A DNA stretch of 64,000 nt from Sandarakinorhabdus sp. (GCA_020692215.1 JAIMKW010000001.1:62001-126000); one strand, 5' to 3'. Numbered from the stretch's first letter, positions 39,744-49,600 are shown. Numbers and translations: made by a program. The notes: generated by a model from the letters alone, not told the origin.

Positions 39744-40105
39744 ATGCCGTGGACGGTCCGCAACCATGACGCCTTCGATGCGGAATATGATGCGATGCCG
39801 AAGCGGTGCAGGATGAGCTTCTGGCGGTGACGGGCTTGCTGGCGTTTTACGGTCCCCGGCTTGGTCGCCCGCACGCCGACACGCTCGGGCAGTCGCGGCA
39901 CGCCAATATGAAGGAGTTGCGCTTCAGTGCCGATGGCGGCGTGTGGCGGGTTGCCTTTGCATTCGACCCGGCGCGGGAAGCGATCCTGCTGGTTGCGGGG
40001 GACAAGGCGGGGGTGACGCAGAAGCGGTTCTACAAGACGCTGATCGCCAAGGCAGACAAGCGGTTTGACGAACATCTGGCGGCGCTGGCCGCAAAGGAGA
40101 TATGA
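39744..40105 (+). pseudogene. RelE/HigB-type toxin gene with a -1 frameshift
   Basis: Reading from the ATG at 39744 gives MPWTVRNHDAFDAEYDAMP, the expected beginning of a HigB-like phage-derived Gp49 toxin, but the frame then runs into a stop. One base lost between 39795 and 39806 explains this: the downstream frame continues as AVQDELLAVTGLLAFYGPRLGRPHADTLGQ and keeps MKELRFSADGGVWRVAFAFDP and the C-terminal KRFYKTLIAKADKRF. An internal GTG at 39806 could yield a shorter 99-residue protein. The stop overlaps the antitoxin start (ATGA). It may be a real inactivating mutation or a sequencing error. Confidence 0.8.
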
Positions 40106-40428
40106 CGATGGGACGTTCGCACGAGCAGATCATGGCGGCTTTGCCCGCGGGCCGCCGTCGCCGGATCGAGGCACGCACGCAGGAACTGATTGCCGAGGTC
40201 GAAGGATTGAAAGCGTTGCGCCAGCTCGCGCAGCGCAGCCAGGAGCAGATCGCAGAAACCTTGGGCGTAAAGCAGCCTTCGGTTCACAAGATCGAGCGCC
40301 AGACCGACCTGTATCTCTCGACGCTGCGCCGGTTCGTCAAGGCTGCGGGCGGCACGCTGGAACTTCGTGTTGAACTGCCGGGCAAGGGCGTTTTGCATCT
40401 CACCGGCGTCGGCGACATTCACGCCTGA
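40102..40428 (+). CDS. XRE-family antitoxin (HigA-like)
   Basis: The 108-residue protein carries a helix-turn-helix (AQRSQEQIAETLGVKQPSVHKIERQTDLYLSTLRRFVKAAGG) and an N-terminal helical part (RRRRIEARTQELIAEVEGL). It follows the HigB-like toxin with a 4-bp overlap, the usual toxin-first HigBA order. The antitoxin is intact while the toxin frame is broken. Its last 10 bp overlap the convergent traD gene. Confidence 0.88.
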   Translation: MTMGRSHEQIMAALPAGRRRRIEARTQELIAEVEGLKALRQLAQRSQEQIAETLGVKQPSVHKIERQTDLYLSTLRRFVKAAGGTLELRVELPGKGVLHLTGVGDIHA

Positions 40429-40718
40429 CCGGCGGTGCTTTCCGTTGCCGTTTCCGTTTCCGCTTCCATCTCGAACGCTCGCTTGCCCTTTCGCTGCCAT
40501 AGGATCAGCGCCTGGTCGCGATCCTCGCCTTGCAACTTTGCCGCGACGGTAAGGAACGCGCCGTACAGCGTGGCGCGATCATCGCCGGTGAGATCGACCA
40601 ACCCCGCCTTGATGACGAGGCCGCCGAGTTCGATCAGATGCCGCGTGCGCTCACGCCGTTTGACCATCCATTGCCGCATGTCGGTTCTGGCCTTCTGCGC
40701 CTCAAGCCGATGCCGCAT
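40419..40718 (-). CDS. traD: Conjugal transfer protein TraD (Ti/RepABC type)
   Basis: The 99-residue protein contains RERTRHLIELGGLVIKAGLVDLTGDDRATLYGAFLTVAAKL, the pattern of the small TraD protein from rhizobial and sphingomonad plasmids, which works with TraC and TraA in the relaxosome (it is unrelated to the F-type coupling ATPase of the same name). It overlaps traC by 17 bp and is in the traC-traD order expected. An alternative GTG lies one codon upstream. Confidence 0.85.
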   Translation of the reverse strand: MRHRLEAQKARTDMRQWMVKRRERTRHLIELGGLVIKAGLVDLTGDDRATLYGAFLTVAAKLQGEDRDQALILWQRKGKRAFEMEAETETATESTAGQA

Positions 40719-41007
40719 CACTATCGAGCGGACGAGTGCTTGACGGCTGGCGTGCAGATCGCGACGCAGGTATTCGCGCCTTGCGTTGAAAGAAGGCCGC
40801 GCCCGCCGCGCGCCAGCCCTCCCCGGTCGCGCGATCCTTTATGCCCGCAGCATTGAGCAACGCGCCCGCAAGCAGATCAGGATCAAGCGTATCGGCCCCC
40901 GTCGCGATGACAAGCTCGCCAAGCTGACGGACGCGGCGTTCCTTGAGGGCTTTCGTTTTCTCGACGAGCGCTTTCAGCTCGGAACCAAAGTCCACAGGTT
41001 TACGCAT
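40702..41007 (-). CDS. traC: Conjugal transfer protein TraC (Ti type)
   Basis: The 101-residue basic protein starts MRKPVDFGSELKALVEKTKALKERR and carries RQLGELVIATGADTLDPDLLAGALLNAA, matching the TraC accessory of Ti-type relaxosomes. A GGAG site precedes the ATG. It is divergent from traA across 162 bp that contain an oriT-like sequence, exactly as in the traCDG/traA arrangement of Agrobacterium plasmids, except that traG is missing. Confidence 0.85.
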   Translation of the reverse strand: MRKPVDFGSELKALVEKTKALKERRVRQLGELVIATGADTLDPDLLAGALLNAAGIKDRATGEGWRAAGAAFFQRKARIPASRSARQPSSTRPLDSDAASA

Positions 41008-41114
41008 CACAATCTCCGTTACTGGTTGATGCTGCAATGATAGTGTAGGTCGCTGCGTAATGCTGTAAGTTCGTCGGGACTGACTGGCACCAACCGGTCC
41101 CTCGCAGGATTTTA

Positions 41115-41150
41115 TCATGTGAGGGCGCGCTTATACGTCGTGCCGACGTG
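41115..41150 (+). other. oriT-like nick region between traC and traA
   Basis: GGGCGCGCTTATACGTCG at 41123-41140 closely resembles the Ti-plasmid nick region as I remember it (GGGCGCAATTATACGTCG). It is followed by a dyad ACGTCG-TGC-CGACGT (41135-41149). Position between divergent traC and traA is where oriT lies in Ti-type systems. Confidence 0.65.
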
Positions 41151-41169
41151 CGCTTTGAGGTGTAAGTGG

Positions 41170-43971
41170 ATGGCCGTCATGGCGATCTATCACTTCTCGG
41201 CCAAGGTCATCAGCCGCGCGAACGGATCGAGCGCGGTTGCGTCCGCCGCCTACCGTTCCGCCTCGCGCCTGCGTGACGAGCGTATCGACCGCAACCACGA
41301 CTTCACGAACAAGGCGGGCGTCGTACATTCCGAGGTGCTGGTGCCCGAACACGCGCCGAATGAGTTCTCCGATCGCGAAAAGTTGTGGAATGCGGTCGAA
41401 GCGGCGGAGGTCAGGAAGGACGCGCAGCTTTCGCGCGAGGTCGAGTTCGCCATTCCGCGCGAGATGAGCCAGGCGCAGGGCATCGCGCTCGCGCGTGATT
41501 TCGTTGAACACGAGTTTGTCGATGGCGGCATGATCGCTGACCTGAATGTGCATTGGGATGTAGGCGCGGACGGGCTGACGAAGCCGCACGCGCATGTCAT
41601 GCTCACCATGCGCGAGGTGAGCGATGACGGGTTCGGCCCTAAGGTCCGCGACTGGAACCGCACCGAGCTTTTGCAGCACTGGCGCGAGCGGTGGGCCGAT
41701 CATGTCAACGAACGGCTGACGGAGTTGGATATTGACGCGCGCGTCGATCACCGCAGCCTGGAGGCGCAGGGCATCGACCTTGAGCCGCAACACAAGATCG
41801 GTCCCGCCGCCAGCCGCCGGTTGGAGCGCGGCGAGGGAGCCGAACGCGCCGAGGACCATCTTCGCATCGCGCGTGAGAATGGCGCGAAGATCATCGCCAA
41901 CCCTGAAATCGCGCTCGACGCGATCACGCGGCAACAAGCGACGTTCACGCGCGACGACATGCTGCGCTTCCTGCATCGCCATACGGTGGGCCAGGAGCAG
42001 TTCGAACAGGCCCGCAGCGCGGTGCGCGCCTGCCCCGAACTGGTGCAGCTTGGCGAGGACGGACGCGGGCAGATGCGTTTTACCTCCCGCGAGATGATCG
42101 CGGTTGAGGACCGGCTCGTGCGTGTCGCAGACGCGCTGGCGAAGCGCGCCGAACATGGCGTCGCGCAGTCACATCGCGACACCGCGCTCAATGCTTCGCG
42201 CGAGCGCGGCTTGAGCCTCAGCGGCGAGCAGCGCGACGCGCTGCGGCATGTGACCGGGAAGGAAGGATTGGCGTCGGTGATCGGCTATGCCGGATCGGGG
42301 AAATCCGCGATGCTGGGGGTGGCCCGCGAAGCATGGGAGGCGTCGGGTTACACCGTGCGCGGTGCGGCGCTGTCGGGGATCGCAGCCGAGAACCTCGAAA
42401 GCGGATCAGCCATCCCGTCGCGGACGATCGCCAGCCTTGAGCATCAATGGGGCCGGGGCCGGGAGCTGCTGACCGGCCGCGACGTGCTGGTCATCGACGA
42501 GGCAGGCATGATCGGATCGCGCCAGATGGAGCGGGTGCTGTCCGCCGCGAAGGAAGCAGGCGCGAAGGTCGTGCTGGTCGGCGATCCTTCGCAGTTACAG
42601 GCAATCGAGGCAGGCGCGGCGTTCCGCGCGGTGGCCGAGCGGCACGGCGCGGTCGAAATCGGCGAGGTCCGCCGCCAGCGGGCCGACTGGCAGCGCGACG
42701 CGACCCGGCATCTGGCGACGGGCAAGACAGCGGAGGCGCTGGCCGCGTATAACGAGCGTAGCATGGTCCATGCCGCCGACAGGCGCGAGGCGGCGCGTGG
42801 CGAATTAATCGACTCTTGGGATCGTGACCGCACCGCCCAGCCGGATGCCAGCCGCATCATCCTTACCCACACCAACGACCAAGTGCGTGCGCTTAACGAG
42901 GCCGCACGTGATCGACTGCGCTTGGCAGACGCTCTTGGCGAGGACGTGTCGATCGCCACCGAGCGCGGCGAGCGGACGTTTGCACCCGGAGACCGCGTGA
43001 TGTTCCTTCGCAACGAGCGCGACCTGGCTGTCAAGAACGGCACGCTCGGCACCGCCGAACAGGTAACGCCGCAGCGAATGGCCGTGCGTCTCGACGATGG
43101 CCGCAACGTGGCGTTCGACTTGAAGGACTATGCCCATGTCGACCACGGCTATGCCGCGACTATCCACAAGGCGCAGGGCATGACGGTCGATCGCACCCAT
43201 GTGCTGGCGACCCCCGGCCTCGACCGGCACGCCGCCTATGTCGCGCTGTCGCGGCACCGCCACGGCGTTCATCTCCATTATGGCCGCGACGATTTCGACA
43301 GCGCCGACCGGCTGGCGCGCACGCTGTCGCGCGACCGCGCCAAGGACATGGCGAGCGATTATGGCCGGGAGTTCGCCGACCGGCGTTCCTTTACGGGCGA
43401 CATCCGCAACCGCATCGAGGATGGCTGGCGCAGGTTCAAGGATGCGTTCACCCGCCATGCCCGTGCCGTATCGACAATCTTCCGCGACCACGAATACGGG
43501 CTCCCCAGCTTGCCCGAACGCAAGTCGGAGCTGAAAGGCGCGCGCGAAGCCCTTGACGTCTACGACCCCAACAACTCGCGCGACGTTGAACGCGCCTACA
43601 AGGCCATACCCGAACTCGCGCACGAAGCTGCGAACGGGCGGATCAACAGTGCGCTACGCGCTATGCAGCTCGAAGGCGAGCTGCGTGAGAAAACGCTCGC
43701 GCGCGCCGACCGATTCGTCGCCGACTGGACGCGGCTCGGCAAACTGCACGAGGCGGCCTACCGCGCGGGCGACTATGATGCGTTCAACCGCATCAAGAAC
43801 GACATGGGCGCGATGGCAAAGAGCCTCAAGCGCGACCCGCAGCTCGAATCAGTCCTCGCAATCAGGAAGCGGCAACTCGGCATCGAGCATCTCCAAACCG
43901 ACAATATCCGCCGCAGCCTCGCCATGAGCATCGGGTTCGATCTTGGGCGCGGGCGGGAGTTGGGGTTGTGA
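41170..43971 (+). CDS. traA: Ti-type conjugative relaxase TraA (MobA/MobL-helicase fusion)
   Basis: The 933-residue protein nicks oriT and unwinds the transferred strand. The N-terminal MobA/MobL relaxase shows AIYHFSAKVISRANGSSAVASAAYRS and the metal-binding His region NVHWDVGADGLTKPHAHVMLTMRE. A RecD-like helicase follows with Walker A GYAGSGKSAM, Walker B DVLVIDEAGM and the motif HKAQGMTVDRTHV. The C-terminal part is helical (FVADWTRLGKLHEAAYRAGDYDAFNRIKNDM). The start at 41170 has AGGTG 7 nt upstream; 41179 is also possible. The usual downstream traF, traB and traH are absent. Confidence 0.93.
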   Translation: MAVMAIYHFSAKVISRANGSSAVASAAYRSASRLRDERIDRNHDFTNKAGVVHSEVLVPEHAPNEFSDREKLWNAVEAAEVRKDAQLSREVEFAIPREMSQAQGIALARDFVEHEFVDGGMIADLNVHWDVGADGLTKPHAHVMLTMREVSDDGFGPKVRDWNRTELLQHWRERWADHVNERLTELDIDARVDHRSLEAQGIDLEPQHKIGPAASRRLERGEGAERAEDHLRIARENGAKIIANPEIALDAITRQQATFTRDDMLRFLHRHTVGQEQFEQARSAVRACPELVQLGEDGRGQMRFTSREMIAVEDRLVRVADALAKRAEHGVAQSHRDTALNASRERGLSLSGEQRDALRHVTGKEGLASVIGYAGSGKSAMLGVAREAWEASGYTVRGAALSGIAAENLESGSAIPSRTIASLEHQWGRGRELLTGRDVLVIDEAGMIGSRQMERVLSAAKEAGAKVVLVGDPSQLQAIEAGAAFRAVAERHGAVEIGEVRRQRADWQRDATRHLATGKTAEALAAYNERSMVHAADRREAARGELIDSWDRDRTAQPDASRIILTHTNDQVRALNEAARDRLRLADALGEDVSIATERGERTFAPGDRVMFLRNERDLAVKNGTLGTAEQVTPQRMAVRLDDGRNVAFDLKDYAHVDHGYAATIHKAQGMTVDRTHVLATPGLDRHAAYVALSRHRHGVHLHYGRDDFDSADRLARTLSRDRAKDMASDYGREFADRRSFTGDIRNRIEDGWRRFKDAFTRHARAVSTIFRDHEYGLPSLPERKSELKGAREALDVYDPNNSRDVERAYKAIPELAHEAANGRINSALRAMQLEGELREKTLARADRFVADWTRLGKLHEAAYRAGDYDAFNRIKNDMGAMAKSLKRDPQLESVLAIRKRQLGIEHLQTDNIRRSLAMSIGFDLGRGRELGL

Positions 43972-44100
43972 TTACCCAGCAACCTCGCGCCTTGACCCAT
44001 TTCGTCGAAGTGCCGCAAGATATGTTGTTCACAATTGCGATTGGCGGTTGCGAAACAGCGAGTCGGGAGGCAGCACGGCAGTGAGATGGTCCCGGAATAC

Positions 44101-44608
44101 TGGACAGGGCGTCAAACTATTGCCGACGTGAAGGACGTACGGGATGAAGACAATGAGAAAGCGCTAGAGCGCACATTTCAAAGCCACGGTTTCGCTGGAG
44201 GCGATACGCGGGGATTGGACGCTTGGCGGAGCTGGGCGCCAAGCACGGGATCCATAACGCGATGATCGCGGCCTGGAAGCGGGAGTCGATCGACGGGATG
44301 GCGTGATTTTGCCTGCATCTCGGAGGTGGCGCGGGCGAGAGGCGAGTCGGAGATCGTTGATACCGATCAGGGCAGCCAATTCACCAGCTTCGTCTTCACC
44401 GCCGTGTTGAAGGATGCCGAGATCCACATCAGCATGGACGGTGGCGGCCGCCGGATGGACAACGTCTTCATCGCACGCCTGTGGCGCTCTCGACTATGCG
44501 TCGAATGAAAATCTCCCGTTGCCGGGGCATGCCCGGGCTACGGAAACACTCCAACTGGCGGCATAGTCAAAAACCGGGATTGGCTTAACTTCGCCGCCAA
44601 ACTGTCCA
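44101..44608 (+). pseudogene. Deleted IS3-family insertion sequence
   Basis: The segment keeps both ends of an IS (TGGACAG at 44101 and its complement CTGTCCA at 44602). Inside, the orfA start reads KATVSLEAIRGDWTLGGAGR after frame damage, then jumps directly into the late orfB transposase region EIVDTDQGSQFTSFVFTAVLKDAEIHISMDGGGRRMDNVFIARLW, which holds part of the catalytic core. An internal deletion of about 700 bp and several stops make it inactive. Confidence 0.75.
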
Positions 44609-44648
44609 AAGAGGCGAGATCACCTCACTAAATCCAAATATGTCCTCC

Positions 44649-44948
44649 TCAGCGCCCCCGCAACTCACTTTCCGGGCAAATCCGAAAGGTTTCTGTCGCC
44701 GGGGGGGGGATAGAGTGCGGTGACGCTGCCTGCATGCTTTCCAGCTGCTTGTCGCGCGATGGCCTCTGGGACGGAAGTTCCTTGTAGGCTGCCTTTGTGC
44801 GCTCCACCACGATTGGACTCAGCAAGCAAGCAGGTGGCCGCGACTCTACCTGGGGAGGCGTTCCGGTCGGATCGGCAGTTTGCGTGTTGGCCATGGTGCT
44901 TGAGAGCAGGATTGCTGCGGTCATCAAACCAGCCATCCCTATCTTCAT
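44649..44948 (-). CDS. Small secreted protein, unknown
   Basis: The 99-residue product starts MKIGMAGLMTAAILLSSTMANTQ, a signal peptide with likely cleavage after ANT or QT, and continues with a Pro/Ser-rich region containing two Cys (RPPACLLSPIV and FRICPESELRGR) that could form a disulfide. Its start overlaps the stop of the next small exported protein (ATGA). No family is recognised. It lies behind the Rhs locus and may belong to it. Confidence 0.6.
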   Translation of the reverse strand: MKIGMAGLMTAAILLSSTMANTQTADPTGTPPQVESRPPACLLSPIVVERTKAAYKELPSQRPSRDKQLESMQAASPHSIPPPATETFRICPESELRGR

Positions 44949-45295
44949 GGTATTGGCCCTACAACAAGCTGGTTGACGGCGCAATAGCCCCCGCTGGTCG
45001 GATCGGTATAAGCGCCCATTTGTAGCTGGCCGGTTGCCACCCTCATGTAGAGCAGGCTGATCATCTGACTTTGTGAGTTTGGGATAAAATAAAAAGAATA
45101 GGGCGGGTTTGCACAGTTCTGAGGAACCACGTTGTTTGCCATCCGGAATAGAACGCCTCCGGTAACCGTCGTCAGATAGTCAACTGTTCCGTATGCCCAT
45201 GAAGGGAAGGCCTGTGCAGAAGCGCCATTACCTGCGGCGAGCATAAGCGCAACCGCTAGCGATCGTCCAGCACGCCTGCACGCTGCGTTCACCAT
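44945..45295 (-). CDS. Small secreted protein, unknown, Rhs-linked
   Basis: The 116-residue protein begins MVNAACRRAGRSLAVALMLAAGNGASAQ, a clear signal peptide. The mature part (FPSWAYGTVDYLTTVTGGVLFRMANN... MISLLYMRVATGQLQMGAYTDPTSGGYCAVNQLVVG) has a Cys pair and short beta strands and resembles small periplasmic proteins that I associate with Rhs and other surface loci in proteobacteria; the function is unknown. It is coupled to the 44649 gene by a 4-bp overlap. Confidence 0.6.
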   Translation of the reverse strand: MVNAACRRAGRSLAVALMLAAGNGASAQAFPSWAYGTVDYLTTVTGGVLFRMANNVVPQNCANPPYSFYFIPNSQSQMISLLYMRVATGQLQMGAYTDPTSGGYCAVNQLVVGPIP

Positions 45296-45387
45296 TAGGC
45301 TGTTCCTGACACCGGGAAATACGGGAAGCCGGGATGGCTCCGGGTCTACACGCATTGCTCGCATGATTGTCTCCTTCTATGTCAACA

Positions 45388-45990
45388 CTAGAGTTTCAAG
45401 CTCGGCCGCCCGGCCGGATCATAGGCGAGCAGGGTCGTCGCCGAGCGGTCCACGATCGCCGACAGCCGGTTCTCCCCGTCATAGCCGAGCCGGCGCCCCC
45501 CGTTCGACAGCAGGTTGCCGCGCGCGTCCCACACATAGCCCCAGGGCCCGACCCTTGTGTACTGGTCGAGCCCGTTCACCGCATAGGCGCGGGTCACATT
45601 ATAGTGGTTGGTCCAGGCATAGAGATCGTTGTCGGTCGTGCGGGAGACGATCTGCAACGCGCGGTTGTAATCATAGCCGTAAGCCACCGACCCCCCGCCG
45701 CCCAGCGTGTGCGACAGCGCATCCAGGGCGCCGGTGTCCTCGTAGGCGTAGGTGCTCGACGTGCCGTTGGTGGCGGTCGCGGAAATGCGGCGGGAGAGGT
45801 CGTCTGTGGATGATGTGGCAGTGGCAGAAACTTGAAGCTGGCTCAACAACATAATGCCAAAGACAAACAAATGGTAAAGTGGCGCAAACGACACGGGGAC
45901 AGCTGACCTGCCGCACCTAATCAGCGATTGCGACAAAAAACCGGCCAGTGGAACACCGCGCCACATCTTCAGAGTACTCCCAATACTCAT
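45388..45990 (-). CDS. Truncated Rhs core fragment (duplicated from the 46625 gene)
   Basis: The 200-residue frame contains LSRRISATATNGTSSTYAYEDTGALDALSHTLGGGGSVAYGYDYNRALQIVSRTTDNDLYAW and on to GENRLSAIVDRSATTLLAYDPAGR, nearly identical to residues of the large Rhs protein encoded upstream. At DNA level 45419-45804 matches 47568-47953 at about 98%. The N-terminal 60 residues are unrelated and hydrophobic, and the frame stops soon after the match, with no DPxG core end or toxin tip. It is probably a silent remnant, although it could serve as donor for gene conversion. Confidence 0.7.
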   Translation of the reverse strand: MSIGSTLKMWRGVPLAGFLSQSLIRCGRSAVPVSFAPLYHLFVFGIMLLSQLQVSATATSSTDDLSRRISATATNGTSSTYAYEDTGALDALSHTLGGGGSVAYGYDYNRALQIVSRTTDNDLYAWTNHYNVTRAYAVNGLDQYTRVGPWGYVWDARGNLLSNGGRRLGYDGENRLSAIVDRSATTLLAYDPAGRPSLKL

Positions 45991-46628
45991 TGTCCACTAA
46001 ACCGCCTTGGAGACGGCTCCGTCAGTCCCAAGTGTTCGATAACTTTTCTAGCCCGACTTTGATAGAAAGGAGATGGGTCCGCCTGCGCCAGGATCACCGC
46101 CGCAATCTCATCCCTTGTCAACCATGGCAGCGTGCTGGCGATCGGCCAGTCGCAAGCTCCCTCCGTAAGGTAAGTTTGGGACAGTACAAGGAAGTCCCAG
46201 TCTCGGTCCCCATACACAAACCAATCCATGCCATCTCCAAAAATCATAAAGGTCGAGACGAAATAGCCGAATCCAGGGTGCGCTTCATTATCATGAACTG
46301 GGATAAGGCCATTTCTATACTCATCAGGGCTCCAATTGTCCGAAAGCTCGAAGGCACCAAAGGTAGGGAATTTATCATTTAAATAGTACGTTCTTTCGGG
46401 AGTCAAACAAAAAAACCATACTTTTTTGTCGCCAAAACTTGTTGAAAGATCATTCAAAAAAGATCCAAACCGGTTATTGGTGAATATAGAGAACTCTAGA
46501 TATCGAGGCCGGTGTATATTAACCTTAACTGGGTTTTCATGCGTGTCTGTCTCTATTCTGACTATCGTCTCAGCCATATTCACAATAGTTTTATATTGAC
46601 TTTTTTCGGTAATGAATTTCAGGGTCAT
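45987..46628 (-). CDS. Putative immunity protein for the Rhs toxin
   Basis: The 213-residue protein starts MTLKFITEKSQYKTIVNMAETIVRIETD and has no signal peptide, so it is cytoplasmic. Its start overlaps the rhs stop by 4 bp, and its DNA is much richer in A+T than the flanks. These are the standard signs of the immunity gene of a polymorphic toxin. No immunity superfamily is recognised; the middle (FSIFTNNRFGSFLNDLSTSFGDKKVWFFCL) looks alpha/beta with many aromatics. Its own start 4 bp into the toxin gene ensures coexpression. Confidence 0.7.
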   Translation of the reverse strand: MTLKFITEKSQYKTIVNMAETIVRIETDTHENPVKVNIHRPRYLEFSIFTNNRFGSFLNDLSTSFGDKKVWFFCLTPERTYYLNDKFPTFGAFELSDNWSPDEYRNGLIPVHDNEAHPGFGYFVSTFMIFGDGMDWFVYGDRDWDFLVLSQTYLTEGACDWPIASTLPWLTRDEIAAVILAQADPSPFYQSRARKVIEHLGLTEPSPRRFSGQ

Positions 46629-49600
46629 GGCCGGTCCGATAGCCGAATCTTAAGAGTTTGATCTTGAACACCAGGGGGAGTGTAGTAAGCTGTTGGTGGC
46701 CCGGATTTTGAGCTGGGATTGACCATGTACTTCTGGCCCTCAGGTCCGACGTACAATGTCCCGGCCCCTTTAGGTTCGGCTTTATACCCCCCGGCCAAGA
46801 GATTCTGACCGAACTCGCCAGGGCTGACGTTAGTTGTCACATTCCTGATTGAATTTCCGATCGTGGTATCAATGTACTCAGAAAACTTTCCGCCAAGCTT
46901 GCCAGCAGTTGCTGTGGACCCCACGATGGGTATGACCGCTGCTGTGGACAGTCCGGCGCCAAGATAATCGCCTCGCGCGAGCGAGATGCCGGCGTTGAGC
47001 AGATCAAGCGGCTCACCGAGGCCGGGGACCAGACCGCCCACATCAAGTGTCGTCTGGAGCTTATCAAGCCTCCCGCCGCGGTTTTCGGCGAACAACCCCG
47101 TCGGATCCACCCGATTGATGGGATCGTTCGCCACATAGGCATAGAGGTTGAGCCCGTCTGCCGTGCCCAGCGGGTCGGTCTGCAGGAACCGCCCGAGGTT
47201 CGCGTCATAGGCCCGTGCCCGGTAGTGGTAGAGCCCCGGCTGGGCCAGCAGCATCTGCCCGGTGTAGCGCAGCCGCCCCTCGTTCCGCCCTGCTGCGACC
47301 GTGCCGGTCTCGCCATAGGGGCCATACTGGTTGATGGTCGTCACCGCGCCGGCGGCGTTGCTCACCGCCACCACCGAGCCGCGCTCGTCGGCGTGCAGCC
47401 AGCTCTTCGTGCCCGCACCGTCGGCGCGCACCACCGTCTCGTTCACGCCCGGCCCCGGCACATAGCGCGCGATCAGCGCCCCGCCCGAGACCGCATACTC
47501 CCCGATCAGCGCATCGCCACTGTACAGGAACTGCGTGTCCCCGGACTGCCGCAGCCGTCCCGCAGGGTCATAGGCGAGCATCGTCGTCGCCGAGCGGTCC
47601 ACGATCGCCGACAGCCGGTTCTCCCCGTCATAGCCGAGCCGGCGCCCCCCGTTCGACAGCAGGTTGCCGCGCGCGTCCCACACATAGCCCCAGGGCCCGA
47701 CCCTTGTGTACTGGTCGAGCCCGTTCACCGCATAGGCGCGGGTCACATTATAGTGGTTGGTCCAGGCATAGAGATCGTTGTCGGTCGTGCGGGAGACGAT
47801 CTGCAACGCGCGGTTGTAATCATAGCCGTAAGCCACCGACCCCCCGCCGCCCAGCGTGTGCGACAGCGCATCCAGGGCGCCGGTGTCGTGGTAGGCGTAG
47901 GTGCTCGATGTGCCGTTGGTGGCGGTCGCGGAAATGCGGCGGGAAAGATCGTCGTAGGTATAGGCGACCAGGCGGCCGGTGGTCGTCATGCAGTCGGCCG
48001 CGTCCTTGATCTGCGTGACCCGGCCCAGCGCATCGGTGCAGGAGAGCACCAAGCCGGCAGACGATGGCCAGGTCATGGTGCGCGCGAGGCCCTGTGCTGG
48101 CGTGCCATAACTGTAGCCAACAGTCCGCCCGTGCTGGACGGTGGACGTGATCCGGCTTGCATTGTCGTAGGATCGCGTCAGTTCGGGCGTTGTGGGGTTG
48201 AAGCCCTCCGAGATGGGGCGACCGACCAGGTCGTACTTGTAGTGCACCGTGTAGCCAGGAATTGCTGGAACAGCGGGCGAAGCGTTGGCAGCGATCGCCG
48301 GCACTGCCTTCTGCGTAAGGCGGCCCAGCTGGTCGTACGCGAAGGTGAGGCACTGGGTGCAGCCGGGCGCGACGTTGCCGGTGCCGCGCAGCGAGCGGGC
48401 GGTGATCAGCCCGCGCTTGTCATAGGCGTAGGCCACCAGGTCCGTTGTGCTGGGTGCTCCGCCCGTGGCGAGGGGATAGCGCAGCTGCGACAGCCGATCG
48501 AATCCATCGTACAGCATCGCCGTGACATTGCCGCGCGCATCCGTGACCGTCGTTGGCAGGCCGTTGGCCGAGTAAGTGGTGCTCTCAGTCGATGCGATGG
48601 GTGTGCCAGCGGCGCGAATCACGGATGCGATGCGACTATCCGGAAAGAGAGAGAGTTGGGTGATCCGGTTGCCATCCGCCACTGCGGAAGTTGTCGAGAT
48701 CAGACGATCGGCGCCGTCATAGCCATAGGTAACGAGCGGTACGGCCGTGTTGCCTGCGAATGTGCAGTCGGTGGCAGATGATCGCTTGAAGGGCCCGAAG
48801 CTGCTCCCGACCTGACCGCTTGGCGTGTAGGTGGTACAGGTGACCATCCAAAAGCTGCCGAGCTTCCGCGCCGTGGAGGTGACCCGACCATTGGCGTCAT
48901 AGCTGATCTGCGTGACAGGAGGGCCACTGCCGGGGTTGGGGCCGGTGTAGGTAATGGGATTTCGCGCTGCGTCGTAGGTGGTAACGGATGTGTCGTTCAC
49001 GTCCGTCCGCGGGCCCCGGATGCTGGTCTGATTGCCGTAGCCGTCATAGCCGTAGGTGGTTGCGAGATTGAGACCGGCGGGATCGACGGTCGCACTCTTC
49101 AGCACGAGGCCGTTGGTCGCGGTATCGTAGGCGAACGACGTGACAAGGGATGGCGGTGAGCCCGCCGTCGCCGTGACCTGTTGCTGGGTCAGCAGATTGA
49201 TGGTGCCAGAGAGGCTGGGCGTTGCGGTGTAGCTGTTGACCGTCCTTGGAGCGCCGGCATAACCGCTGGGGGTCGGCGCGGTGATCGTGTTGAGCTGCCC
49301 ATCCGCGAAATAGGTCATGCTCGTCATGTTTCCGAGGGGGTCGGTCACGGAGAATGGCCGGTTGCAGGTGTTAATCGCCACACAGCTCCATACGCCGATG
49401 CCTTCGCCATATGTCGTCGTGGTCCAGATGTGTTGAGATGCTCCCGATGTGTCGCAAGCCGGATAGGCACCTGCCGTCTTGGGAATGATGCAGGTGCGGG
49501 TAACGTTGGAACGAATGTCGTAGCTGGTCTCTACGGCATTGCCTTCGGGAAGATTCGTCCGAACCGGGCGACCGACTGCATCGTACAGATAAGTCGTCGC

